This document shows, in pieces, positions 23,874-32,627 of a stretch of 64,000 nt of DNA. Origin of the DNA: CBDFHB01 sp965250115 (GTDB taxonomy: Bacteria; Acidobacteriota; Vicinamibacteria; Marinacidobacterales; SMYC01). The stretch is from the NCBI GenBank assembly GCA_965250115.1, contig CBDFNJ010000001.1:1116001-1180000 (forward strand), given 5' to 3'. The translations under genes were made by a program, and so were the position numbers. Below the pieces are notes generated by a model that saw only the letters and a list, made by a program, of their open reading frames with translations, did no database searches and was not told the DNA's origin. Position 1 is the first letter of the stretch; each line of letters opens with the position of its first letter.

Positions 23874-26090
23874 TCAGGCTATTCTGTCGGTCAGAACCTC
23901 GTCGTCATACTTGAGGTAGACAACCTTCCAGGCGCTCTCATTGGAGGTGGTGTCGAGCACGAGCGTTGCCTCGACGCGCGCGACGTCGCGCTTCACCAGC
24001 AGAAAACGGCAAGACTGCTCGTCGAGACTGAAAGTAGGCTGTTCGAATTTCTCATCATATTCGCCAGGCAGGCTCTTGCCCTTGTCCCTGAGCGCCATGC
24101 GCACGACGTCCGTGAGCCGTGGACCCATGTGGCGGACTTGCCACTCTCGTCGCCGACGCTGATAGCTCAGGAGCACGACCTTCGAGGAACCGTCGGCAAG
24201 CTTCACCAGCGCCCGGCACCCCATCGTTCCTCGGATACCATGGGCCTCGAAGCCCTCGACATCTTCTTCCCAGTGGATTCCGCGACGGCTGGCGTATTCA
24301 CGCACCGCCTTCTCGACTTCTTCCTTTTTGAATTGAAACTCCGTCGCGAGCTCGGCGGTCTGGCGTGCAAGCCAGGGATTGATTGAATGCACGACGACGG
24401 TATTGAGGTACTTCAGAGCTCGCTCGTACTCCTTGACGAGACGAGAGAGCTCTGCATGCTGTCGACTCCTCTCCGTAGCTTCGGTCAGCTCACCCACTTT
24501 GCGGCCGAGTCCTCCGAGAATCTGGAGCACCGCTTTCGCCTCGGCGGTCGCGCTCGAGTCCGCCTCGACGATGAGCTTGGCGAAGGTATTCATGCGAGCG
24601 ATCAGCTCGGTGGCGTAGCGGAGCCTAGCGAGCAAGAGATGCCGACTCGAGTCCGTCGGCTCGTAGAGCTTTTTGACGAAGGTGGGAAGCGTCAACCGCC
24701 GTTCCTTCGTGAGCAGCGTCGAGGCCGCGAATAGCTTGTGAAAGGCCTGGTAGATGATCGCCTGATTCTGAAGCTGTCGCCGGAGCTTCTCCTCCGTCTC
24801 CTTGCGATTTTCTCCGTTCGGATCGCGCGCGAGGAGCTCGACGGGAGCGATTCCGAAACCGCTGCCACGGTAGAGAACCAGCCCGACCATCGTGCCAGCC
24901 TCCGTGAGCCAGATCTCGGCGACGTAGGGGTCGGCATGGATTCCCGTCGCGCCGAGCGTGGTGCGCTCTTGCTCCACCGCTTGCTGCAAAGCATGGATGC
25001 GGCCGATGGCGTCGGCAGAAGCCTCGGGGCCGCCCTCGCGGATGTCGCCGCTCACCTCTTCCTTGAAAGAGGCACGGCGATCTTTGGCCTCGGGACGATA
25101 GCCCATCGTGGATAGAGCCTTATTCAAATCGATCGGCAGAGGAGCGGCACCGACCCGGCCGACGCGCTCGTCCACCCCCGGGTAGCCGGCGTCGAGTTTT
25201 TCGACGAGAGACCTGGCGAGTCGCTCGCGCTCCTCGGCGGAGGGACTTTCCGGAGAGTAAAGCGCTACGCGGGACGAGAGCTCGCGAGGGGAGAGCGACA
25301 GCACACCGAGAAGACGGAGGAGCGCCCGCGTGTCGTCGGGCAAAGGGCTCGGCCATTTCAAATAGCCGAGCGAAAGGAAAAGATCCTCCATCATCTGCTT
25401 CGGTGGCTCGTCATGCTCGACGAGCTCAGCCACGAAAGTCGCATCCTCGTCATCGATGCGATCGAGGGGATCGAGGAGGGCAACCAACTCGGGATAGCTT
25501 CGGTCGATCTGCTGAAACAAGCGATACTGAGCTCGATTGAGCCGGATCGTTTGCTCGATCGTATGGAGAGCTTTCTCGTCGAGCTCGGGTTGTACCAAGG
25601 TCTCGAAGACTCGAAGCAGGGCCGTGGTTCTGTGAATGGCCGCGGGGTTCAGGCTTTCGATCACCGACCGAAGATAGGGAAAATCCTGGATCGTGAGAGG
25701 CCGGGTCTGCTCGACGCTCTTGCGGAGGACGGGCTTGACGGCTTCCGCCGTCTGCTGGAAGGGCTCGGGCACGGCCACGAGCTTGTCGACGATCTCGCGG
25801 AACAATTCGGCGCGGCTGGCGAGCGCCTCACGAGGCTCGGGCGCGGTACGCTCACGAATGAAATAGGCGAGCGGTACGATGATCTCATCTACCACCCGTC
25901 GGTCCAGCGTCCCTCGCGCTTGATCGGAGGGCTCGGAACTCATCTGGAGTTGCGCGACCTCGCTATAGAGGTTACGGAAGCGGTCATCGAGAAGCCGATA
26001 ACCGTTTCGGTATTGCGCCGCGACGAGACGATCCCGGATGAGGCTCGATTCGAGCCTTATGCCTTCCCGCGCGCCCTCGAGCAGAACCAT
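23874..26090 (-). CDS. Large alpha-helical protein of unknown function, main part after a frameshift
   Basis: A 738-residue frame, Glu/Arg/Leu-rich and mostly helical, with probable coiled coils (residues 440-600, for example RKVGELTEATERSRQHAELSRLVKEYERAL). A mixed C-terminal domain contains GTMGCRALVKLADGSSKVVLLSYQRRRREW. No signal peptide or membrane segment is seen. I do not recognise the family. Coding continues upstream of the apparent ATG: LVATLDKFFRSVE lies in frame before M1 and joins the neighbouring frame across a one-base lesion at about 26133-26136. The full protein would be about 950 residues. It is not a shadow: no competing frame exists and composition is protein-like throughout. 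Confidence 0.7.
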   Translation of the reverse strand: MVLLEGAREGIRLESSLIRDRLVAAQYRNGYRLLDDRFRNLYSEVAQLQMSSEPSDQARGTLDRRVVDEIIVPLAYFIRERTAPEPREALASRAELFREIVDKLVAVPEPFQQTAEAVKPVLRKSVEQTRPLTIQDFPYLRSVIESLNPAAIHRTTALLRVFETLVQPELDEKALHTIEQTIRLNRAQYRLFQQIDRSYPELVALLDPLDRIDDEDATFVAELVEHDEPPKQMMEDLFLSLGYLKWPSPLPDDTRALLRLLGVLSLSPRELSSRVALYSPESPSAEERERLARSLVEKLDAGYPGVDERVGRVGAAPLPIDLNKALSTMGYRPEAKDRRASFKEEVSGDIREGGPEASADAIGRIHALQQAVEQERTTLGATGIHADPYVAEIWLTEAGTMVGLVLYRGSGFGIAPVELLARDPNGENRKETEEKLRRQLQNQAIIYQAFHKLFAASTLLTKERRLTLPTFVKKLYEPTDSSRHLLLARLRYATELIARMNTFAKLIVEADSSATAEAKAVLQILGGLGRKVGELTEATERSRQHAELSRLVKEYERALKYLNTVVVHSINPWLARQTAELATEFQFKKEEVEKAVREYASRRGIHWEEDVEGFEAHGIRGTMGCRALVKLADGSSKVVLLSYQRRRREWQVRHMGPRLTDVVRMALRDKGKSLPGEYDEKFEQPTFSLDEQSCRFLLVKRDVARVEATLVLDTTSNESAWKVVYLKYDDEVLTDRIA

Positions 26091-26736
26091 CTCGACCGAC
26101 CGGAAGAACTTGTCCAGCGTCGCGACAAGAGCTCCAGTATTGCGCTATTCGTTTCTTGAGCTCGTCGGGACTACCCTTTTCGGCCGGGAAGGCTTGTGCC
26201 GAAGTGGGTAGCGCGAGCACCTCGACCTGCTCGAGTAGATGCTTTCTCAGGATCTCGTCCCGATAGTTCTTTAGGCCGGCGACGAAGCCGTCCTTGTCCG
26301 GCATGAGGTGCTCGGCCTCAGCCTCGCGTTGAAATTCCGCTAGCAACTTCCCGAAGAGCTTCGCAACGAGGCCGTCGATCGTCGCGTCGAGCCAAGCCGC
26401 GAAACCGGTGTCGAGAGTGACCTGAAGGAGATTGTGAAGTGACTTGTCCTGGACTTCCTCCTCGAGTCTTCGGTGGATATCGTTCAGCAGATCGGTGCGG
26501 AGCTCGTTGAAAAGTACCCCGGCGCGGTTGTGCATGCGCTCGGAGAGGATGAGTCTGGACTCGCGTTTTTGGGCCTCGCGACGCGCGAGAAGAACGGCTT
26601 CGACGTCGTTGGCCGGAGCGCGTGCTTCTTCGATCTCGTCGTCGCTCGCGTCCTGAGCAGGAGGTTCCTCCTCGAGGACAGGAGTGCCCCTCGACGAGAG
26701 TAGGTTTTCGAAACGCTTGCGTAGACGGTCTAGCAT
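25984..26736 (-). CDS. N-terminal part of the large alpha-helical protein (frameshifted)
   Basis: Only about residues 1-200 (26736 down to about 26135) are genuine. They begin MLDRLRKRFENLLSSRG, run through an acidic linker, then RRLEEEVQDKSLHNLLQVTLDTGFAAWLDA and a helical bundle to PDELKKRIAQYW. After YW the homologous continuation is in the frame of the following gene; the remaining 50 codons here (SCRDAGQVLPVGRDG and on) are out of frame. Removing the extra A in tactggagctc would give YWALVATLDKFFRSVEM. Either the gene is a pseudogene or the assembly has a one-base error. Confidence 0.65.
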   Translation of the reverse strand: MLDRLRKRFENLLSSRGTPVLEEEPPAQDASDDEIEEARAPANDVEAVLLARREAQKRESRLILSERMHNRAGVLFNELRTDLLNDIHRRLEEEVQDKSLHNLLQVTLDTGFAAWLDATIDGLVAKLFGKLLAEFQREAEAEHLMPDKDGFVAGLKNYRDEILRKHLLEQVEVLALPTSAQAFPAEKGSPDELKKRIAQYWSSCRDAGQVLPVGRDGSARGRAGRHKARIEPHPGSSRRGAIPKRLSASR

Positions 26737-26914
26737 CGATTCGGCTTTTCCACTTGGAACGTGTGCCGAAGCCTCACGTGATGGGATTGTCTGCTATCTA
26801 TATATAACAACATGAGATCGCCGTGCCGGAGTCGCGACCGGATGCGGCCCGAAATTGACAGTGCGACGGCCCCTATGCTAATTTTTTCGGTGGACTGCTT
26901 GGCGGTCACCCGTT

Positions 26915-26990
26915 GGCGCTATCGTCTAGGGGACTAGGACGGGTGGTTCTCAGCCATCAAACCGGGGTTCGAATCCCCGTAGCGCTGCCA
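26915..26990 (+). tRNA. tRNA-Glu (CTC)
   Basis: A 76-nt cloverleaf. The acceptor stem GGCGCTA pairs with TAGCGCT (G1-U72 wobble), the D arm has the Glu-type TCGTCTAGGGGACTAGGAC pattern, and the anticodon loop TTCTCAG carries CTC. The T arm is CGGGG-TTCGAAT-CCCCG, the discriminator is G, and CCA is encoded. It reads GAG codons. Its last seven bases are also the start of a 57-bp palindrome. Confidence 0.95.
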
Positions 26991-27040
26991 CGTCATTCCC
27001 ACCTCTCCCCGCTGGGGAGAGGTGGGAATGACGTGGCAGC
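26984..27040. repeat. 57-bp perfect palindrome overlapping the tRNA-Glu 3' end
   Basis: Two exactly complementary 27-nt arms (26984-27010 and 27014-27040) surround a three-base loop, gct. The left arm begins inside the tRNA (GCTGCCA), so the right arm ends with an inverted copy of the tRNA 3' terminus (tggcagc). The core cctctccccgctggggagag looks like a short interspersed palindromic repeat of high-GC genomes. As RNA it would form a very stable hairpin and could act as terminator or processing signal for the tRNA. Confidence 0.9.
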
Positions 27041-27069
27041 TCGCCGGGTGAAGGGGCGTCGGAAACATT

Positions 27070-27969
27070 ATGGACAGACCCTCCATGCGTCAGGCCCGTC
27101 CCGCGCTGCTCGCACACGGCGGAGCTTGGGCAACGCCCAAAGGGGAACACGAGGCTCACTTGAAAGGCGTTCATCGGGCCTCGATGATCGGCTTCGAAGT
27201 TCTTCTCACCGGCGGCTCCGCACTCGACGCGGTCCAGAAAGCCGTCGAGTACATGGAGGCGGATCTGGCCTTCAACGCGGGCAGGGGCTCCGTTCTCGAC
27301 GCGAAGGGCGACGTCCGGCTCGACGCGGCCGTTATGGAAGGGAGCCAGCTGCGGGCGGGCGCCGTCGCCAACGTAGCCGGGGTGCTCCACCCCGTAGCCT
27401 TGGCGCGTGAGGTCATGGAGCACACGAGCCACGTATTGCTCGTCTCGGAAGGAGCACTCGCGCTCGCACAGGAGAGGGGCATTGCCACTTGCGCTCCCGA
27501 AGAGCTCGTCATCGATCGAGAGCGAGAACGGTTGGAGCGCGCCAAGCGTCTTTCGGTTGATACGCCGGGCGACACCGTGGGCGCCGTCGCCTGTGACCGA
27601 AACGGTCACGTCGTCGCGGCCACCTCGACGGGTGGTTCGTTGATGAAGCGTCCCGGCCGCGTCGGCGACTCCCTGGTTATCGGCGCGGGGCTCTATGCTG
27701 ACGACGGTCGAGGCGCGGCGTCCTCGCCGGGATGGGGCGAGGGCATCCAACGCATCGTAATGGCCCACCGCGGCGTCGCGACGATTGCCTCGGTCGGCCC
27801 CGCCGAGGCAGCGCAGCAAGCGATAGAAGCGCTCAGGTCCCGTACCGACGGAAAAGGTGGCATTATCCTCGTCGACCCCAAAGGCGAGCTGGGCTTCGCC
27901 TTCAACACGCCCCACATGGCCCACGCCTACCTGGCCGAGGGCATGATCGAGCCCGAAGTGGGGATCTAG
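27070..27969 (+). CDS. Isoaspartyl peptidase / L-asparaginase (Ntn hydrolase)
   Basis: A 299-residue plant-type asparaginase precursor. Family landmarks are LLAHGGAWATP at the start, ALDAVQKAVEYMEAD, FNAGRGSVLDAKGDV, and DTPGDTVGAVACDRNGHVVAATSTGG. In the last one the Thr after GD is the nucleophile freed by autocleavage, and the TGG-type loop binds the substrate alpha-carboxylate. RVGDSLVIGAGLYADD follows. The mature enzyme is an alpha/beta heterodimer hydrolysing isoaspartyl dipeptides and asparagine in the cytoplasm. The frame is intact and lies between two tRNA genes. Confidence 0.92.
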   Translation: MDRPSMRQARPALLAHGGAWATPKGEHEAHLKGVHRASMIGFEVLLTGGSALDAVQKAVEYMEADLAFNAGRGSVLDAKGDVRLDAAVMEGSQLRAGAVANVAGVLHPVALAREVMEHTSHVLLVSEGALALAQERGIATCAPEELVIDRERERLERAKRLSVDTPGDTVGAVACDRNGHVVAATSTGGSLMKRPGRVGDSLVIGAGLYADDGRGAASSPGWGEGIQRIVMAHRGVATIASVGPAEAAQQAIEALRSRTDGKGGIILVDPKGELGFAFNTPHMAHAYLAEGMIEPEVGI

Positions 27970-28030
27970 CAGGTCGTCTTGACGGCCCCCGGCCGTATTG
28001 CTACGATTAGCGTCTCGCCTAGCGCTATGC

Positions 28031-28107
28031 GCGCCCTTAGCTCAGCTGGATAGAGCGACGGACTACGAATCCGTAGGTCAGGTGTTCGAATCGCCTAGGG
28101 CGCGCCA
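28031..28107 (+). tRNA. tRNA-Arg (ACG)
   Basis: A 77-nt cloverleaf. The acceptor stem GCGCCCT pairs with AGGGCGC, the D arm is TTAGCTCAGCTGGATAGAGC, and the anticodon loop CTACGAA carries ACG. The variable loop is AGGTC and the T arm AGGTG-TTCGAAT-CGCCT. The discriminator is G with encoded CCA. The A34 is expected to be modified to inosine by TadA. Confidence 0.95.
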
Positions 28108-28258
28108 TTTTCTTCAGTGGGTTGCAGCCTTGATCTTCCACGACGGATCACAGGGTTGACTCGCTGGCTATTCTCGGAAATTACTCCGGGAGAGCTCCGC
28201 TCAATCTTCAGGGAATCTTCAGACTGGATCCTTACCGTGTAACCGAGAGGAGGCTCTC

Positions 28259-28648
28259 GTGATTGACGAAAGGGTAGAAGTAACGATGCCAGTCGAGACG
28301 ACGTTGGAACGTAACAAGACGCTCGTGCGCGAGCTCGTCGAGCGCGTCTATGGAGGCGAGCTGGCCCGCCTTGGTGAGATCGTTTCCGCGCGTTACGTGG
28401 ACCACAGCCGCTGGAAAACTCGCGAGGGGTTGAAGAAAATGCTCGAAGGATTTCTCGCGGCCTACTCCCGCGTCGAGTTCAGCCTCGAGGACGTCCTCGC
28501 CGAGTCTGATCGAGTCGCGGTTCGCATTCATTGCGAGTGCCGTTCCCAAGGGAACACGGTCGAGAAAACGATCGATTCGACAGGTATTTTTCGCGTCTAC
28601 GGTGGCAAGGTGGTGGAGCACTGGGGAAATAGCGACTCGCTCATTTGA
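28259..28648 (+). CDS. SnoaL-like protein
   Basis: A 129-residue NTF2-fold protein (LERNKTLVRELVERVYGGELARLGEIVSARYVDH, LKKMLEGFLAAYSRVEFSLEDVLAESDRVAVRIHCE, and the final GIFRVYGGKVVEHWGNSDSL). The pattern is that of the SnoaL polyketide-cyclase/steroid-isomerase group, often a predicted ester cyclase. The GTG at 28259 follows GAGAGGAGG, an ideal ribosome site; an in-frame ATG at 28286 is the alternative. No pathway partner is adjacent, so the substrate is unknown. Confidence 0.8.
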   Translation: MIDERVEVTMPVETTLERNKTLVRELVERVYGGELARLGEIVSARYVDHSRWKTREGLKKMLEGFLAAYSRVEFSLEDVLAESDRVAVRIHCECRSQGNTVEKTIDSTGIFRVYGGKVVEHWGNSDSLI

Positions 28649-28786
28649 GTTGGGCTTGACTGGGGAAGCTGTAATCCTGGCTACATTCCTTGCACGCTCG
28701 CCTTCAGAGATTCTTCAGAATTACCCGTTAGCATGACCCTTGACGTCCGCCGCCAAAACTCGCGAGACGAAAGGGAATGAACAACC

Positions 28787-29470
28787 ATGAGAAGACAAAA
28801 CCGTGGACTGGGCGTTTTTATCGTGACAGGTCTACTCTCGCTGACGGGCGTGTTGATAGCTGCTACCGCCGCCAGCGCACAGGAGGAAGAGCTCGAACGC
28901 GGCACCCAGCTCGTGTCGGGGTTCTTCGGGCCGTTCCTGAATTTGACCGGCGACTCGGAGGACGCAGACGACCTAGGCAGCGAGGGCACTGAATTCGAGA
29001 GCGAATGGGCCATCGGGGGTAGCTATCAATACTTCTTGACGCCTAAGCTCAGCCTCGAAGCGAGTGTCACCTTTGGTAACGGGGAAGGTGAAGTCGAGGG
29101 GTCGGGCAATGATGACCCGGAAGATGGCGACAACGAAGAGAACGGAGAGGCCGAAGACGAGAACGGTGATAACGGTGGCGTGAGCGGCAACGCGCTCTAC
29201 GTTACCGGCAGCATCATCTATAACTTCCGTCCTGAGGCCAGGGTCAAGCCCTACGTCATCGCCGGCGCAGGTCTGGTACGAATCGATGTCGACAATCGAA
29301 ATTCGTCGCGTCCCGCTGGCGTGTTCGGCGGCGGCGTGTTGATTGGTGTATCAAAATCCGTCCTGATTCGCGTCGACGCCAGAGATCACGCCTACAGGTT
29401 GGATCAAGGAGGAAGCTCGAGCACGTTCAACGACCTGTCTTTGACGGGAGGTGTCTCCTTCAAGTTCTAG
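28787..29470 (+). CDS. Outer-membrane beta-barrel protein with acidic surface loop
   Basis: A 227-residue secreted protein. The signal peptide runs to about ATAASAQ. Eight or so amphipathic strands follow (WAIGGSYQYFLTPKLSLEASVTFGN, ALYVTGSIIYNF, VKPYVIAGAGLVRID, ending LTGGVSFKF with the C-terminal Phe recognised by the BAM complex). Between strands lies a 35-residue loop of Glu, Asp, Gly and Asn (about residues 103-138) that may bind Ca2+ or other cations. The fold is OmpA/OmpW-like. It is convergent with the metal efflux operon and overlaps its end by 11 nt. Confidence 0.8.
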   Translation: MRRQNRGLGVFIVTGLLSLTGVLIAATAASAQEEELERGTQLVSGFFGPFLNLTGDSEDADDLGSEGTEFESEWAIGGSYQYFLTPKLSLEASVTFGNGEGEVEGSGNDDPEDGDNEENGEAEDENGDNGGVSGNALYVTGSIIYNFRPEARVKPYVIAGAGLVRIDVDNRNSSRPAGVFGGGVLIGVSKSVLIRVDARDHAYRLDQGGSSSTFNDLSLTGGVSFKF

Positions 29471-32400
29471 GAGTAGCTCTAGCCAGCTCTCGTCTCTTCC
29501 AAATCGCGAAGATTGCCGGGTAAATGGTGAGCTCGAGAGCGAACGAGGTCACGAGCCCTCCAACCATTGGTGCCGCAATCCGCTTCATCACGTCGGCCCC
29601 GGTGCCCGTGCTCCACATAACCGGCAAGAGCCCGATGATGGTCGTCATTACGGTCATCAGCTTGGGGCGGATCCGCCGGGCAGCTCCCTCCACGATCGTT
29701 TCGCCGAGGTCTTCGAAGGATTCAAGGCGGCCTTCGCGTTGTCTTCGAATGTAGGCGAGCTTGAGATAGAGCAACATGACCACACCCGTTTCGGCGTCGA
29801 GCCCGGCGAGGGCGATGAGTCCCACCCAGACGGCGATGCTCATGTTGTAGTCGAGAAGCCATAGGAGCCAGATGGCACCCACGAGGGAGAATGGAACCGC
29901 CAGCAAGACGATACCGGTCTCGGTGATAGAGCCAGTGTTCATATAGAGAAGGGTGAAGACGATGAGGAGTGTGACGGGGACGACGATCTTGAGCCGCTCC
30001 TTCGCACGCTCCAGATAGACGAACTGGCCCGCCCATTCGAGCCGAACCCCGGGAGGAAGCTCCACACGCTCGCTGACGAGGCGACGCGCCTCATCGACAT
30101 AGTCGCCGAGCGGCCGACCGGCGATGTCGACGAAGACGAAGTTCACGAGCTGACCGTTCTCGCTCCGGATCATCGGCGGGCCGGTCTCGAACACGATGTC
30201 GGCCACCTGGGACAAGGGCACTTGCGCACCGGTCGGCGTCGCGACTAGGACCCGTTTGAGCGCGTCGGGATGGTCGCGAAACTCGCGCGCGTATCGCACC
30301 TGAATCGGATAGCGCTCGCGGCCTTCGAGGGTTTCCGAAACGTTCATGCCGCCGATCGCGGTCATCACCACTTCGTTCACGTCCTGCACACTCAGCCCAA
30401 GACGAGATGCTTCCTGCCGGTTCACCTTTACGTCTAGGAAGAACCCGCCGGTCGCCCGCTCGGCGAAGGCACTCCGGGTTCCCCGAACCACCGGAAGCGC
30501 TTGCTCGATCGCAACCGAAGCTTCCTCGAGCTCGCTCAAGTCGTCGCCAAACACCTTGATTCCGAGCTGGCTCCGGATGCCGGTGGTCAGCATCTCGACG
30601 CGGGTCTGGATCGGCATCCACCAGATATTGGGCATGCCGGGGTAGTCGAGCTCTTCGTCCATCTCGGCAATGAGCTCGTCCCAGGTCAATCCCGGGCGCC
30701 ACTGGTCTTTGGGTTTCAGCAGCACGACGCTTTCGACCATGCCCACGGGGGCAGGATCGGTCGCGGTTCGCGCACGGCCCATCTTTCCGAACACCCGCTC
30801 CACTTCGGGAAATTGCCTCAGCTTCCGGTCCATGGATTGGAGGACTAGAGCGGCCTCCGTAATGGACATTCCGGGCGGCGCGGTTGGCATGTACAGGATC
30901 GCGCCCTCGTTGAGCGGCGGCATGAACTCGCTACCGAGCTCGAGGAACGCGGGGATGGTGGCGAGCATGATGAGTAGCGCGACCGCTACCGCGGTCTTCC
31001 GAAACCGCACCACGAGGCGCACGACAGGCGTATAGGCCGCCACAAGCCACCGGTTCAAGAGATTCTCGTTCTCGCCACGGATCTTGCCGCGGATGAAGGT
31101 GGCGGCGAGCGCCGGCGTGAGGGTCACCGCAAGAATCGCCGCGAAGCCCATCGAGAAGGTCTTCGTGAAGGCCAGGGGTTTGAAGAGACGTCCCTCGACG
31201 CCCTCGAGCGTGAAGACCGGCATGAAGGAAACCGTGATGACGAGCAGCGAGAAGAAGATGCTCGGGCCGACCTCCTGCATAGCCTCGATGATCGCGTCGG
31301 TGCGGGCGCCCGGACTGCCATCGTCCTTCCACTGTTCCAGTTTCTTGTGAATGTTCTCGATGATGATGATCGCGGCATCGACCATGGCGCCAATGGCGAC
31401 GGCGATCCCTCCGAGGGACATGATGTTGATTGTGAGGCCCTGGTAGTACATGGGAATGAAGGCGAGCAACACCCCGAGCGGCAATGTGATGATGGGGATG
31501 AGGGCGCTCCGCACGTGCATCAGAAAGAGGAAGATGACGATGCTCACGATGATCATTTCCTCGATGAGTGTGCGCTGGAGCGTCTCGATAGATGCTTCGA
31601 TGAGCCCGGAGCGATCGTAGGTTACGACGATCTCGACCCCGCCCGGAAGACTGCGCTCGATATCCGCGAGGCGCTCTTTCACGGCGTCGATGACCTCGAG
31701 CGCGTTCTCGCCGTAGCGCATCACCACGATGCCTCCCACGACTTCGCCTTCGCCATCGAGCTCGGCGAGGCCGCGGCGCATGTCCGGACCGAGCTTCACC
31801 TCGGCCACATCTTTGATGGTGATTGGGACGCCAGCGTCGTTCACAGCGAGGGGAGCCAGCTCCAGGTCTTCTATCGACGTGACGTAACCGCGCCCGCGCA
31901 CCATCTGCTCGTGGGCCGCAATCTCGATGACCCGGCCGCCCGCCTCGTGATTCGACTCGCGCACTGCCTCGATCACCCGCCGCAGCGGAATGTCATAGCC
32001 GAGTAGCTTGTTCGGATCGATGATGACCTGATACTGCTTGACGAAGCCGCCAACCGAGGCCACCTCCGCGACTCCGGGGACGCTCTCGAGCGCATAGCGC
32101 AGATTCCAGTCCTGGAGGCTCCGGAGCTGCTGCAGGTCCAGGTTTCCGGTCCGGTCGACGAGGGCGTATTCGAACACCCACCCCACTCCTGTGGCGTCGG
32201 GGCCCAGGGTCGGTGTGATGCCCGCGGGCAAGGACCCCTGCACCTCGTTCAAATACTCGAGCACCCTCGAGCGCGCCCAATACATGTCGGTACCATCCTC
32301 GAAGATGACGTATACGAAAGACAGGCCGAAGAAAGACTGCCCGCGTACGAATTTCACCTGGGGTGCTGCGAGAAGGCTCGACGAGATGGGGAAAGTGATC

Positions 32401-32627
32401 TGATCCTCGACGATATCCGGACTCTGGCCGGGCCACTCCGTGAACACGATGACCTGGACGTCAGAAAGGTCGGGAATCGCGTCGAGCGGTCCGTGGGTCA
32501 TGCCGTAGTAGCCCCAGACCGCGAGCCCCGCGACCAACAGGATCGTGAGGAAGCGATTTTTGGCGCTCGCTTCGATCAACCGAGCGATGAGACCACCTTG
32601 GCTAGGCGGTTCCATGACGTTTACCAC
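29460..32627 (-). CDS. cusA: Heavy-metal RND efflux pump, Cu(I)/Ag(I) type
   Basis: A 1,055-residue HME-type RND transporter with twelve membrane segments and two large periplasmic loops. TM4 carries the proton-relay pattern GAMVDAAIIIIENIHKKLE. Three methionine contexts, PGMSITEA, VGMVESV and VEMLTTGI, align by eye with the copper-binding methionine triad of E. coli CusA, which favours monovalent Cu/Ag over Zn/Co. It expels metal from periplasm and cytoplasm through a CusC-type channel. The GTG start overlaps the adaptor's stop by 7 nt; an alternative ATG lies four codons on. Confidence 0.92.
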   Translation of the reverse strand: MVNVMEPPSQGGLIARLIEASAKNRFLTILLVAGLAVWGYYGMTHGPLDAIPDLSDVQVIVFTEWPGQSPDIVEDQITFPISSSLLAAPQVKFVRGQSFFGLSFVYVIFEDGTDMYWARSRVLEYLNEVQGSLPAGITPTLGPDATGVGWVFEYALVDRTGNLDLQQLRSLQDWNLRYALESVPGVAEVASVGGFVKQYQVIIDPNKLLGYDIPLRRVIEAVRESNHEAGGRVIEIAAHEQMVRGRGYVTSIEDLELAPLAVNDAGVPITIKDVAEVKLGPDMRRGLAELDGEGEVVGGIVVMRYGENALEVIDAVKERLADIERSLPGGVEIVVTYDRSGLIEASIETLQRTLIEEMIIVSIVIFLFLMHVRSALIPIITLPLGVLLAFIPMYYQGLTINIMSLGGIAVAIGAMVDAAIIIIENIHKKLEQWKDDGSPGARTDAIIEAMQEVGPSIFFSLLVITVSFMPVFTLEGVEGRLFKPLAFTKTFSMGFAAILAVTLTPALAATFIRGKIRGENENLLNRWLVAAYTPVVRLVVRFRKTAVAVALLIMLATIPAFLELGSEFMPPLNEGAILYMPTAPPGMSITEAALVLQSMDRKLRQFPEVERVFGKMGRARTATDPAPVGMVESVVLLKPKDQWRPGLTWDELIAEMDEELDYPGMPNIWWMPIQTRVEMLTTGIRSQLGIKVFGDDLSELEEASVAIEQALPVVRGTRSAFAERATGGFFLDVKVNRQEASRLGLSVQDVNEVVMTAIGGMNVSETLEGRERYPIQVRYAREFRDHPDALKRVLVATPTGAQVPLSQVADIVFETGPPMIRSENGQLVNFVFVDIAGRPLGDYVDEARRLVSERVELPPGVRLEWAGQFVYLERAKERLKIVVPVTLLIVFTLLYMNTGSITETGIVLLAVPFSLVGAIWLLWLLDYNMSIAVWVGLIALAGLDAETGVVMLLYLKLAYIRRQREGRLESFEDLGETIVEGAARRIRPKLMTVMTTIIGLLPVMWSTGTGADVMKRIAAPMVGGLVTSFALELTIYPAIFAIWKRRELARATPRT

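Noticed and set aside
26913..27410. Plus-strand frame starting inside tRNA-Glu and crossing the palindrome
   Set aside because: It runs through a tRNA and is a shifted frame of the isoaspartyl peptidase gene.
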